From: Prostheceraeus crozeri | Lineage: Eukaryota > Platyhelminthes > Polycladida > Euryleptidae | Direction of reading: 5' to 3' | NCBI GenBank assembly: GCA_907163375.1 | Contig: CAJQUW010006325.1 | Location: 1-64,000 of the forward strand | DNA: 64,000 nt | Part shown: positions 31,927 to 43,931 of the stretch, in pieces | Position numbering within the stretch: position 1 is the stretch's first letter | Layout of the letters: the number at the start of each line of letters is the position of its first letter | Position numbers and translations under genes: made by a program | The notes under the pieces: model-generated | Database searches by the model: none | What the model was told of the DNA's origin: nothing | The model's input: the letters and a program-made list of their open reading frames with translations, nothing else

Positions 31927-32844
31927 CGTGACTGTTAAACAGTCAGAAAAGAGTTCCACCTACTTTATCAGCACGACCTTGATTCGATTGTTGCACCCTC
32001 TGAAAAATAGAAGGCAAATTGATAAACGCGAAGTCGACTTGAAAAATTAGAAACATGTAAGCAGTGTAATCTAACACAAACAATTAACATAAAATTTTCT
32101 CTGAGATGCGTGACGAATGATCAGTATTATGATTTTCTTTTTGTCCCATTCTGAATTGTTGAACGGAAAAAGTATGTCAGGAAAGAGCATTACTAAATTT
32201 CCCACCCGGAAGAAAAGAGGCAAATAGATTCCTCTAAGTTACAATATAATTTCTTAAGTAATTATAAGCTAGCAGAGGCGTGAGGATAACTTGAAAAAAC
32301 ATACTGGAAGCCACAAGTTTTATTTCTCGGTTATTTGGTCTAGTGGATGCCACTTTGAAGGCTCTTCTTGGGATCTATAGGTTGGTTAGACACAAAGACG
32401 ATAAGTGCATACAGCATTTAAAGTGATCAAGAGGACAGACAGCCTGTCTAACGGATTAAGCAACGGACTCTTTGGTCTTTAAAACATGACTTGTCATTGA
32501 GCGTCACAAAACTGTGTCATGAACTGAACTTTCAAACAAAAAGTCCTGCAACTTATTGTTCTGCCGTCATTGCCAACCCAGTTCAGTCGTCGAGGAAGTT
32601 ACATGGGAGTTTTGGTGGACAACTAACTCCAAGGATCACAGCCCATAAACTGCGTATAAAACCTCGTAGGTGAATGTGCATACTGTGCCTTCTAAAACAA
32701 ACTCGAGCAACGATTTCGTTCATTTGGACAGTACATTGTACTATGCTCAGATCGGATGCATGCCATCTTTCCCAGCTTGGTGCAGTGCACACTAATTCTC
32801 AGAGGCGACCGCACAGAAAGGCTGTTAGGCTAACAAATCTCTAA

Positions 32845-34187
32845 AGGCGAGTTTACATGTGAAACTTTATTGCTGCCACTTGCAATCAGATTGCAGAGGC
32901 CGTTTACACTTGACACTAAAAAGTTGCTGACACTCGAGGAAAGATTGCTACTGACACTTTATTGATCTATGATGAGTCAGAAGATTGCGGGAGATTGCAG
33001 GAGCGTTTACGTTTGACACTCTTAGTCGGCAGTTATTTCTTCACAATGTCATCGAGAACATGGATGGCTGCAGCAGTTACAGCATACATTTTAACGAGAA
33101 AAGAATGCGTTAACAGCAAATGTCGGTTCGTAATTAGATCATGAGAGAACAGCTTGGAATTTGCAGTACGATTATGCTCGAATTACGAGATCAGGATCCG
33201 TGCCAATAGCAATTTTTACTGGACCTCTTTAATTGTTGTCTATTTTGAATTTCGCGGCAATCTTCCCCCATGCTTCGGCCTTTTTATTCTATCTCGATAT
33301 TCGTGATTGTGCACGTTCCACAAACAGGGATAGTGCTCGCATTCATCAATCAGGTCATCGGTTAACGTCCTTGCCATTCAATTTTAGTTTTTGGCATTTC
33401 GTTGTCAGTCATTGATTAACCAGCGATCATCGTATTACTAAATTTTATTGAATGCAGTATAAATTTATCGATGTCGATATAACAACTAAACAATCAAAGA
33501 TTCATTTTATTCGAGAAAGATGCGTCCCACCAGCTGATGCTTCTATCTATTGCACAGTTGCCAAGCGGCCCTGCACCGATACACGACTGTAAATTCGATG
33601 ATTAAATTCCCATGCAAAAGTAAACAGATTTGAGTCATATCTTGTGATGAGATATTCCAGATCAAACAACGATAGATGCTCCCACAAACAGGTGGAGCTT
33701 CTTGTACCAGGATATTCAGGGAAAAATCTGTCCTAGTAAAATGAAGCTGAAATTGATGTAAACTGTAAACACAATGGTACGCAGTAGCAATGCAGAAAAT
33801 TGGTGAATTGTGTAGGAGTATATCAGCACATCATTAGTAATTTAGTGACTCGTGATAATGAAAATAGCAAGAACAAATCCAGCCTCCAAGAAGTCTGGTC
33901 GCTGTGCTCCGATCACGGTCGCATGAGCACTTTGTGTATGAGTGTCAGTTAAAAGTGTCAGCTAAAAGTTGCGCCTCGTTCAACTTTAGTGACACTTGTG
34001 GCAGACACTTTTCAGAAAGTGTCAGGAGCCGTTTACACGTGCAATATTTTCACTGACACTCGGTTGCAGCAACCTCTAAAAATGTCACCAATTTGGTTTC
34101 AGACGAGAGTGTCAGTAGCGTTTACACGTGCAATTTAGATGGCAGCAATAAAGTGTCAGCAATAAAGTTTCATGTGTAAACGCACCT
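32845..34187. mobile_element. PIF/Harbinger-like MITE
   Basis: The ends AGGCGAGTTTACATGTGAAA and (inverted) AGGTGCGTTTACACATGAAA are followed by a shared ACTTTATTGCTG. The element is flanked by TAA on both sides, the 3-bp duplication of the PIF/Harbinger superfamily. GTTTACAC and GTGTCAG words recur near both ends. No transposase is seen in its 1343 bp; the short frame at 33045 (MSSRTWMAAAVTAYI) may be a relic. Confidence 0.75.
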
Positions 34188-34467
34188 TAACATTATGATT
34201 AACCCATTTAAATTTGCTTGTCATTAACAACTCACTATCTAAAACTGTTTCTGTGCGGTTGACCCCAGATCGTTTGCTACCTTAACATATTGCTTAAATA
34301 AGATAGTGTCAAGGAGGTCTAGATATCTATAATTATATGATTTAGACACGACATAATTGCAATATCATGTATATATGATATATAATCATTGTATGACATT
34401 ATTATCAATGCATTATATCTAATGATAAATTATATATGATAATATAATGTGGTATATCATCCATCAA

Positions 34468-36000
34468 TGTCAAACAGGATTTGTAAAAGGAAGTTCAACA
34501 ATGGACAATATATACATAGTAAGAGAAGTAATGCAAATCCACAAAAACGATAAACAGCCATTATATATATGCTTCTTCGATTTGTCAAAGGCTTTTTGAT
34601 ACAATACCGAAAAACCTTCTGATCTATAAGCTAAATAATATGCTCCCTAATGGTAATTTTCTTCGCCTGTTGAAAAAATTCATCATTAACAAAACTTATA
34701 GAATATTACTGAATGGTAACGAATCTGATCATTTTACTTTAAAAAATGGAATACCCGAAGGTGACAGCTTGTCGCCAACACTGTTCTCAATATATATAAA
34801 TGACTTAGCGCTAGAACTTACCTCAAATTTTAAAGATCCTAATGGAGTGAAGATTGGTGAAACAGAACTCCTTGTTTAATTTATGCCGATGATATCCTTC
34901 TGATGAATACAGATAGAAACAGTTTAATTAAACAGTACAGATGGTCCATGATTTCTGTAAGCGTAATGGTTAGCGATTAATGTTGATAAAACCAAAATCA
35001 TGGTTCAAAATATTAAATGCGAGAATGAATATTTTGAACTTGATTTGAACAACGAATTGCAGCGAATTGAATAGTACGCGAATACAAATATCTCGGATTT
35101 TGGATCGCAAATAATACAAAAAAACATCTTCTTTCCTTAGCTAAATATGGCAGGAAATCATCATATCTAACAGCTAAAAAACCAAAAGAACTGGGGTGCA
35201 CTAACGGAGCAATTGTGAGAAATACCTTTGAAATGTTAACATTATCAAAAATTCAATATGGCGGAGAATTTTGCTTTTACAATAAATATCTGATTTAAAT
35301 AAAATACAGCTTCAATTCTACAAACGTTTCTATCATCTAATGACTACAACTGCTAATTACTGTCTGATAGGCGAGTTTGGATTATTCCCTCTCGAATATT
35401 ATTTTAATAGAGCTGCTATCAACTTATGGATTAAAATAATTTTCAATGATGATAACAGCATCATGAAGATTTGTTATGATTATATTTTGCAGAACTTAGA
35501 TAAAAGCAGATACGCTTACACGTGGTGCTGGAGAATGCAAAAACTTCTAAAGCAGATTGATTTATCATTTTTGTGGCTAGATCAAAACAATCTAGAAATA
35601 GAAAGAAGAAAGAGCACAATTATCGTCAAAAATAGGACTTATGGAGCATTTTAGAGCCATTTGGATAAATGATACCAAGAAAAGTAGAACAGGTATTGGC
35701 TACTTAGAATTAAGCCGATTCGATTGCAATCTGAAAGGTTATTTGACTGTGAATCTGAAACAAAAGATTGTAACCCCGTTATTGAAATTAAGATGCGGAA
35801 ATCATGATCTTGCTGTTAGGACTGGCAGCTATAGAAATCGATTAAGCTATGAAGAAAGAATATGTAGTTTATGCGATGATAAAACAATAGAAACTGTATA
35901 CCATTTCATTTGTGAATGTTCAGTATACAATGCTATCAGGTTGAACTTCACACCCTTCCTTATAAACATATCGAAGCAAGATTTCTATGCTATGATGTAA
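34468..36000 (+). pseudogene. Decayed LINE (RT and C-terminal zinc region)
   Basis: Frame pieces on the plus strand read TGFVKGSSTMDNIYIVREVM, then LYICFFDLSKAF (palm A), GIPEGDSLSPTLFSIYIND (motif B) and IYADDILLM (catalytic YADD, about 34880). The tail has LKLRCGNHDLAVRTGSYRNR and CSLC...HFICEC, a Cys/His cluster found at the end of several LINE clades (I/Nimb-like). Several stops and shifts break it. Clade assignment is uncertain. The 5' part and any target duplication were not found. Confidence 0.75.
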
Positions 36001-37289
36001 ACTTTAGAGATAGGTAAAGTTGTAAAATTGACTAAGTTCATACAGAATGCAAATGACATCAGAGCTGACAAATTACGTCAAGTACCAATGGCATCATGAT
36101 AACTAATCAACTTCATTAAAAAGTCACACAATCCAAGATTGCGTCCAGTTCGAGTTGAAAGACAAATTGTAATCGGAGGTCCGGAACGTATCCACTAAGC
36201 GCGAACACATTCTTTGATTCAACAATCTCATTACAGGTGAGGCATTCTGAAGCATCATTTGCGCTTTGATCATGATTTTACATTTGTACATGTAAGTCGA
36301 TTAAACTATCTTTTTGGCGTTTCGGACCTCCTACTAATTAGGACTTATTAATTAGATCTGAAACCTATTAAGATCTAAAACAAGCTGAATTATTAATGCC
36401 GCTTATATTAACACTCGTTTTATCATATTGATTGAAATGTTTTATATGACGCATGACCATTTGAATTATATGTGAATGCACTAAAAATTCTTATGATTCT
36501 ATCATCAATCATCAACTGTAATTTGCTGACAATGTCCTCTCCTTCCAGATAAGCTAGAATCATTTCTCCATCTCACTCATAAATCTCACAAATCATTTTT
36601 CCTGTAAATGTCATTATTGCAACTTGCCATCTGAGTATTAACCTCATTAACCTCATTGTACGTATTTTTCATGTATTGAAAAAATATGCGTTCTGATATT
36701 CTGATATATATAATTGTATAATAGATATCTAGCCGCTAAGACAAGAAAGTGTGTATTTCGTGTAAATGAAAATCAATACAGTTCAAAAGATAATTATTCA
36801 TGACATCAAGTATAACACAAGAAAGAAAAACTAAGATGAATTCAAAAAAGCTGCTATGTTAATAGGAAATATAGAGTGCCGTCTCAGAGTATTGGTGTGT
36901 TCAATAAAATATTGAGTTCAATGATCATGTGATGCAAGGGATGAAGATAGAAATGCTTGGCTTCGCGAAAAACTTTGATGGCATCATTCATCAAAACATT
37001 CTTAAACGGGCGTGATAGTTCACAAGTGCAGTCGGGTTTGTACATGACACGATGACAGCGTCTATTAAATGAAACGATTCCGTCCAGAATTTTCACAGGC
37101 AATGACGAAAAAATATCTCCCTGGTAGTATAAAATACTGATCTCCGTCATTTTCAGCTATGCAGTAGCACATGATTTCTGATAGCATTGCATAATGCAAA
37201 GAGTTTCAATGTAGGTATCGAAAATTTCAATGCTTGATATGGCAACCCATTTCTATGACATAATTTTTGAAAATTTTCAAAATTAAAAA
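36001..37289. other. Intergenic stretch; one unrecognised 88-codon frame
   Basis: An inverted repeat (GGAGGTCCGGAACG near 36175 and CGTTTCGGACCTCC near 36320) may be a tiny MITE. The minus-strand frame 36884-37150 has several Cys but no recognisable family. Confidence 0.35.
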
Positions 37290-37720
37290 ACCTGTCTTAA
37301 GAATCAAATGTATATTGCCGCATAGCATAAAGTGCTTCCAACATCCTTTTAACCTTTTCTATCTCCTCTTGAAAAGATGTCCACTCTGAACTTATTGTAA
37401 AGCTCTATGGAGATAACTTCTGATGACGGAAATTTTGTATCGTTTTGTTGTAAAAGAAGTGAAGTCCAGGCAAGTACTTGCGGTTGTTTCTTTACGATAT
37501 ATAGAAAGTCAAAGTATTACTACGCTTGACGAAGACATCCAGAAAAGAAATAGTTTTATTTTTTTCAATTTCGTACGTAAAGTCTAAGGTAGAATTTGTT
37601 TTGAATCGATCAATAAGTTCTTGAAGCTGTTTCTCATCATTACTTGTTGTATTTACCAAAACACTTTGAGAACGGTTAGATAGGAAACTGATTATCCAAT
37701 TGATTACAAACCTGGGTCAG
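37290..37720 (-). pseudogene. Penelope-like RT fragment
   Basis: Minus-strand translation gives LDFTYEIEKNKTISFLDVFV followed by KRSNTLTF and, after breaks, SEWTSFQEEIEKVKRMLE. The first matches the post-palm region of Penelope-like RTs (FTxExxxxxxxxFLDV), the second the RT thumb. It is a short relic next to a CR1-like LINE and is not close to PLE1-3. Confidence 0.6.
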
Positions 37721-37739
37721 TGAAACCTTTTACATGTAC

Positions 37740-39430
37740 ATGCATTTATATTTACAGAATGTGATAACTTATCGGAAGCCTTTGATAAGGCCACTGACAA
37801 TAGGCCTACTCTTACACAGCCAGAAGAGGAGTCAGGAAAATTCAATATTTCATGCTGTACCAGTACAGATGTGGTATCTGAACCGGGTCGTTGAATGAAC
37901 GCAAACTGCGAAACACTAACTTTGTCTTTCACGATAGGGAGAATATCGTTGCTAAATATAATCCGTTCAAACACCTTTGACATCACTGGAAGGATAGATG
38001 TTGGCCGAAAATCATGCACTGAAGTAGGATTAGTAACTTTAGGAATAGGTAAAACGCTTGCTTTCTTCAAACACGAGGGGACATTTCCGACCCGAAGGCT
38101 ACTGTTGATAAGCTCAGTCAGTGCAAGTGTTAAAAAAGCAGGGAAGTCACGGTGGCAGCCCATCTGAGCTAACACACAATTCTTAAGTTTCTGTATTTCC
38201 ATATGGACATCGGAGCAGGTGACAACAATCGGAGCACAAGATTTATAATCAGTCAACACATCGATATGTTCAGCAGGAAGGCAGAGGAAAAATTTTCACT
38301 GAAATCCTCAGTGGAGAAATGGTAGGACGATTCAGCTCTAGAATGACGAGCGAAGTTGCTTCCCAAACCGTCTTCGAATTTCTAGAATTGACTACATCCT
38401 TCAGGTAGGAATGTTTCAGGTACTTAACATGATCACGCACTTCGATAACTAGACGATGATACTTTTTCCAATGACATCGATGATATGCACAATCACGAGC
38501 GTCAATAAGAATTTTCAAGGAAGGTTGCATCCACCCAGGCTCATCCGCCCGAATGCGTACAGTCTTGAATGAAAAGCATGAATGAAACAATTGATGCAAG
38601 CAGTTTTGAAATAAAGATGCTGTACCATCAATGCATTGGCATGAGTCAATTAAGGCAAATCAGTCAATCGAAGAGACTTCCGCCGTGATCCCGCGAAATT
38701 TGCTCGAGAATATTTTCGAGTCTGCTTTTTAGTCACTGAAGTAGTAGGGGAAGAAGAGGGTTGTCACATAATGATGTAATGGTCGGATCCATGGAGAGGA
38801 TGTAAGGCAGCAGGCCTTGTACCAACCGCAAAATTGAAAAAATTTGGTCAACAATATCTACTTCACTCGTCGGAAAATCAACTGTATAATCAGAAGAAGG
38901 TAAGTCGCCAATAGACTGATAGTGCTTACAAAGATCGTTGAAATCACTTTTATGGAAATACGAGTCATCCTTGCCAAAGTTTGTAAAAGCGTGATCAACG
39001 ATGTAAGTCAGATATGAAACAGCTTCGTCATGAGCTGCATTGTTAATCCAATATGGATGATATAACACCAGTAAAACCATACGTAGTTCTCTGATGAATA
39101 GAGGAATTCTGCATTAAAGGATAGAGGCGGTAGAAAATCACCGATTTCAAGCACGAGGACTGAACAGTTTTGACGAACATAACAAGCCACGCCACCACCA
39201 CGGCCGCTCGCACGATCACGTCTGATCAGTTGGTAATGAGCCAATTCTAGTGACTCACTGGGAACAGTGGCATCAAGCCAGGTCTCAGAGGTACGCTCGT
39301 AACACAAATATCAGAATTGACGCGGGAGACCAACAAGGACAGTTCTTCAAACTTATTTCCAAATGATCGCGCATTCGTAAGAATGATATTCGGATATGGA
39401 TTCAAGGGACGACTTGAACGAAGCACATGT
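37740..39430 (-). pseudogene. CR1-like LINE, decayed
   Basis: Minus-strand pieces, in order: NIILTNARSFGNKFEELSLL (APE endonuclease start, about 39390-39330), ETWLDATVPSESLELAHYQL and RRDRASGRGGGVACYVR (endonuclease core), a linker with EPGWMQPSLKILIDARDCAY, then RT fingers (VGNVPSCLKKASVLPIPKV, FRPTSILPVMSKVFERII) and FAFIQRPGSDTTSVL. The RT palm with its catalytic Asp pair was not found, so the copy lacks its 3' half. Multiple shifts break it. Confidence 0.8.
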
Positions 39431-40549
39431 CTGCTGTGCTACTTTTTGAAAAGGTCGCATCAAAAATCTGCAATCTTCGATCACTGCCGTATTGAATGAA
39501 AGTCACATGTCTTCAAAATGAATAGGGGTTATTTTACAAATGTCATTACGTATTACTGTACAAGAATAACAATCAAAGAATTCATTTGAAAACATTTCTC
39601 CATTGACTGGAAACCTCTGAAATCGAGATAGGATCTTATGAAAAAAGACCGACGATAAGTTCTCAAATGTGTGCACATACATAACAATAAAAAGATCACT
39701 AATTACTTTAAAACAAACGCCAGCGCAAGAAATGTGCCATCATTTAGCCATGAAAAGTGGATACAGGCTACAAAATGCACCTCATGTCAGAGAAGTGGGA
39801 TCTTAAATACGCAAAACATACTTGAAAAAATATTGGTGATAATTAAAAATTGTAGGTCCTATTCAACAGACTCCTTACCTGTATTTGAGATTCACAAATT
39901 GCAACAGATACGTCGATTATCCTGATTTGATATTATCCAGAGAGGAAACTCCTCCCCTTTCTTTCACGGCTATAATGAAAGTCTCACGGTGTCTAGCTAC
40001 AATTTTCATTCACTTATCGTTTGATTATAATGTCGCATTTCTTACTGCGACTTTACAGAGCATTATATAATAGCCTCTAGTACACTGGTCAGTTAGACTT
40101 TTCTATAAAAACGGGCATCATAAACAATGTGTAATTGCTATGCACTTTGTGTGATAACATTAATGACGTCGCAGTGTCAAGGTCAGACTGACCTACGGGA
40201 ATGATTCTATCAATGTCCATCTTATTATTTACGTCTTGTTTGTAACACAACAGTTTGTGAAATGCTCAGACGAAGCCAGTAATTACTGTACAAATTTGTT
40301 CATACCAAAGCCCCCTTTTTGAATGGTTGCTGGTTTGAATTTCGCAGCTGGGAATTGTAGCTTCTTAGCCACAATTCTTGCAAGTCTTTTTATTTCATTG
40401 TTTGTCAGGATCTTAGTCAGTGACTAACTGAAATGTGAGGATCCTGCTAATAGGCATAGACATGTATACAACTATCGCGCAATTGACTACATGATTATTC
40501 ACAGTTTAACGTACATGGATGTAGAAAAAATGAAGTTCGCAAAGCATTT
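39431..40549. other. Intergenic stretch, nothing recognised
   Basis: No coding motif, RNA gene or transposon terminus identified. Confidence 0.4.
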
Positions 40550-40551
40550 TA

Positions 40552-40771
40552 CACCTTTTCCAAGTCATTAGTAGAAACACGCAATTCAATAGCGGTGATC
40601 TCAAGCCAATAGTAGATCCGCTCAAATCAGCAACGGGAATCTCAAATCATTAATAGAAATTCTATTTTATCTCAAGTCAACAGTAGATCTACCCAATTCA
40701 ACAACGGAGAGCAAAAATCAACAGTAGATGTTGGGATCTTTTGTCATGCTTCAAAATTTACGGGCCAGTTT
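40552..40771 (+). repeat. Left terminal inverted repeat
   Basis: About 220 bp, inverted match to 42386-42588. It contains alternating GTAGATC/AATAGAAAT and CAACGGGA words, likely multiple transposase-binding sites. Confidence 0.9.
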
Positions 40772-41134
40772 GTGCCTCTTTAGAATGGATATGGAGTTGC
40801 AAAATTCGGATTCATTAATGTATTTACTTGATTGAGCACTATTTCGTTTCACAGACAAAAGTTTAATAGCAAATGGAAGACATAAGAAGCATGCATGTAA
40901 TGTAGCCCCAGGATTCGAAGCTGCAAAGAATGAATTCTAGAATTTTTGTTCTAGTCATGTAGGCTGTGTTTAGAGACAGTTCGTCCTGATCGCTGATAAT
41001 GAAAAGCAACAATGTGGGTATGTGAAAAAATCTGTCTGTAATTTTCAATAGAAACAATAGAATAAAAATATGCTGACCATAAATCATGATGAACGACATA
41101 ACACTGAAAATTTCCATTGATGCATTTACATATC

Positions 41135-42166
41135 TCAATATATTGTGTCTTCTTCTCTCAACGCACGACCGTAATACGTCTGCATATGTGAAAACCATCG
41201 GTCATATTTATAAGCCGTTATTTCGGCAACGTTCTGCTCAGCTAATTGCATTAGAGTTGCAAGTCTTTGGGGGTGGGGTTGCAAAATGACCTGGTCCCTC
41301 ACCTCTGCCATTTGGCGCTTGACTCCGGCTTTCCACGAACTGAACGCATTTTCGCAAATGTTGAACATGGGAAAATAGGGAGAAAGAAATTTTGCACTGT
41401 GAGTACTTGGGAGATTAGCCAAGTGGTGATTGCGATGGATACTGCAATTGTCCATTATGAATACCGCCAACGTTTCATGTCCAATATTCAGGGACAGCTC
41501 TGACAGAAAGGTCTTCGATGTAAGAAAGGTCGAATTCGTCTCCGATGTAATGAACTGGTGATGAACCAGACCCCGTCTTGGAGACACGGCATATAATGCA
41601 CCAAAATTTGTGCTCCTTCGTCCACCAACAACACGCACAGCCCGATCGCCTCTGATGGCTTTCCCGCGAGTACGTTTGATCCAAAGATGAAAGCCACTCT
41701 CATCAATAAAAATCGGCTCAATATGTGGACTGAGAGCAATTAGCCACTCTACGAGTTGTCGACGTTGAGCTTTCACTTCAGATGCATTTCTCTCTGCAGG
41801 GTAGTCCATTAACTTCTTCATGGTCACCATTTGACCGTGCAAAATATTCGAAATTGTGTTATCACACATGGCGGGCTTATGTGGCAGCAATGACTTCAAA
41901 GTGGCATTTATCTGTGATAGAGTAAACTGGGGATTTTCCTCAACAATAGACAAAAGAGTTAAAGATATTTCATTATCCCGTTTCTTGTTGTGTGCACCTC
42001 CTCTCTGTCGCACTACACATCCAGTATTTTGAAAACGCCGGATGATTGACCAAGCAGTTCCAGATTTGATAGCCAACGTCTCAGCCAAAGCTTGATAATC
42101 CTGACCATTCTCAAACGCCCGTATAAGTCTTTGCTTGTCTGCAGTGGATATTCGTTGACGCGACAT
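41135..42166 (-). CDS. DDE transposase (IS630-like, DD32E spacing)
   Basis: 343 residues from the ATG at 42166 (MSRQRISTADKQRLIRAF); an in-frame ATG seven codons upstream is less likely. The N-terminus holds a helix-turn-helix (YQALAETLAIKSGTAWSIIR) and a basic RQRGG stretch. The DDE_3-type catalytic domain has PIFIDESGFHLW (first Asp), AVFIMDNCSIHRN (second Asp) and SPYFPMFNICENAFSSWKA (Glu). I count 32 residues between second Asp and Glu, shorter than the DD34E of Tc1. Such ICENAFSxWK proteins are widespread in invertebrates as IS630-like transposases. No stop or frameshift is seen. It excises and inserts the element at TA. Confidence 0.88.
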   Translation of the reverse strand: MSRQRISTADKQRLIRAFENGQDYQALAETLAIKSGTAWSIIRRFQNTGCVVRQRGGAHNKKRDNEISLTLLSIVEENPQFTLSQINATLKSLLPHKPAMCDNTISNILHGQMVTMKKLMDYPAERNASEVKAQRRQLVEWLIALSPHIEPIFIDESGFHLWIKRTRGKAIRGDRAVRVVGGRRSTNFGALYAVSPRRGLVHHQFITSETNSTFLTSKTFLSELSLNIGHETLAVFIMDNCSIHRNHHLANLPSTHSAKFLSPYFPMFNICENAFSSWKAGVKRQMAEVRDQVILQPHPQRLATLMQLAEQNVAEITAYKYDRWFSHMQTYYGRALREEDTIY

Positions 42167-42385
42167 CGCTACAGATCGTATGTACAAAGAATGACATTAG
42201 TTGGTGCTATCAATCAATGCATGCATCGAGTCGATGTGATGAGTCAATTGTTTGGCATGACGGGCAATCTTTGTTTCTGCACATGCCATTGTACTTTTTG
42301 TCTATTATTGTTAGTTAGCTAACGAAGACGTGAATAAGTGATTGCGCGATGCAAACTGCATTATGCAATCGTAGTTACATGTCTT

Positions 42386-42588
42386 AAACTGGCCCGTAAA
42401 TTTTGAAGCAAGACAAAAATGATTTTTGCTTTCCGTTGTTGAATCGGATAGATCTACTGTTGACTTGAGATAAAATAGAATTTCTATTAATGATTTGAGA
42501 TTCCCGTTGCTGATTTGAGCGGATCTGCTATTGAATTGAGATCACCGCTATTGAATTGCGTGTTTCTACTAATGACTTGGAAAAGGTG
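42386..42588 (-). repeat. Right terminal inverted repeat
   Basis: About 203 bp, the inverted partner of 40552-40771, differing by a few bases and a small indel. Confidence 0.9.
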
Positions 42589-42590
42589 TA

Positions 42591-43128
42591 ATTGCATCAT
42601 TAATTTTCAGATAACAAACATATATCTGTCAATGCCAGTGGAAAATTAACTTAAGAACATAATCTACAATTTTACATTAAACTTGATTTTTCTATGATTC
42701 TGCCATATACACTACTCAATAAAAATCCTGAATAACTTAGTTTTCTAACAAATGCAATAGTCATAAATAGAAGGAAAATAAGCTGCAAATTAACATTATC
42801 ACATGCATTCAAAAAATGTGCTTCTGCTTTTCAAAAAAAATATTGATTATGTTCATGTTTATAAGTCACGAATTCTCTGAATCAATTACATTTATCTGCT
42901 TGGAAATTTCTTGAAAGTTGCGGCAGGTTTTGTGATCGTGTATGCGAACATAGATGTTTCGAACTGCATTTTATTGTAATTTGTCGGACTTTACGATTCA
43001 CAATCATAATTAACTTATTGAAAATTTGATAAAGACAGAGCAGTATAAATAATCTCGAGTGCATCTATCACCAGAGGCACCCTGAAGCCCCTAGACATTT
43101 TTTGATATTGCTTCAAAACAGTTTATAA
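42591..43128. other. Intergenic stretch, nothing recognised
   Basis: AT-rich sequence without supportable features. Confidence 0.4.
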
Positions 43129-43130
43129 TA

Positions 43131-43586
43131 CACCAGGTGACATGCCACGCTCAATCACGCGCAATTCGCGCGTAAACTACGAATAATTACACATGACCTT
43201 ACATATCCGTGGCTATGCGTGACCTTGCTGCAACATCTGTCGGCAGTCCTGTTATATAGACTTTGCGTCTCATGTGTCTGCATGTATCAGAGGCTAAACA
43301 ATGTGATAGGACCTCAATCTCATGCTCAGGGAAGACAGAACATGCTTAGCGGTTCATCCGTGGTTCAAGCGGCAACGCAGACAATCGTAGACGACGCGCA
43401 AACTATAAGCGCTCGCCGGCGCGTATTCACAAACATTCCCCATGTTTTAACATTATCAGATCAAGTGATTTCTGACTCTTTGTGCAGCGCGTATGTACAC
43501 GCGTAGAAGAATAGAATGCCTTAAAACACGGATATTTGGTGTGCTCCGTAATTATGCGTGAATTACCCGTGGCATGTCACCTAGTG
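43131..43586. mobile_element. Small GC-rich TA-inserting MITE
   Basis: The ends CACCAGGTGACATGCCACG and (inverted) CACTAGGTGACATGCCACG are each flanked by TA. At 456 bp without transposase it is non-autonomous. The 95-codon frame inside (43219-43506) has no recognisable features and is probably fortuitous. Confidence 0.8.
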
Positions 43587-43699
43587 TAATAGCATGATCA
43601 TGATTTTCAATTTATAAGTGTTTTTCATTTGAGAAGAAGCAAGGTCAGCAAAAGCATTTGTTGAATTTTATGAAGAAATACATGTAACTGAACAATTGC

Positions 43700-43930
43700 G
43701 AGTTTGGCATGAGCCACGAGTTTGGCTGCATAACCAACGCGGAAGATTCTCCTTGATACGTTGCTCCAACAGTCTGTCAGTCCGGTCTATGTAACTAGCT
43801 CCGCAGTCACATTCAAATTGTAAATCACATGGAACCGGCTAACAAATAACATGCGAAGGACCGGATGGGGACGCGTCTAGTTTGTATGACAGACAATCAG
43901 TGCACTGACCACCTTCAATCATGAATCTGA
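43700..43930 (-). pseudogene. Penelope-like GIY-YIG endonuclease fragment
   Basis: Minus-strand translation gives FECDCGASYIDRTDRLLEQR followed by IKENLPRWL, matching the CxCGxxYIGRTxRxLxxRIxEH signature of PLE endonucleases. An upstream Cys cluster is part of the same domain. Stops break it. Only about 70 codons remain. Confidence 0.7.
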
Positions 43931-43931
43931 A

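Larger units (their letters stand above)
40552..42588 (-). mobile_element. IS630/Tc1-superfamily transposon with long repeat-built TIRs
   Basis: The outer ends CACCTTTTCCAAGTCATTAG are inverted at both sides and flanked by TA. The inverted repeats are unusually long: 40552-40771 and 42386-42588. Each is built of repeated words such as TCAAxTCAxxAGTAGATC and CAACGG. A single uninterrupted transposase frame lies on the minus strand. Good end symmetry and the open frame suggest a young, possibly active copy. Confidence 0.9.

Noticed and set aside
43219-43506. 95-codon frame inside the MITE
   Set aside because: No recognisable domain; a long frame is likely by chance in the GC-richer element.
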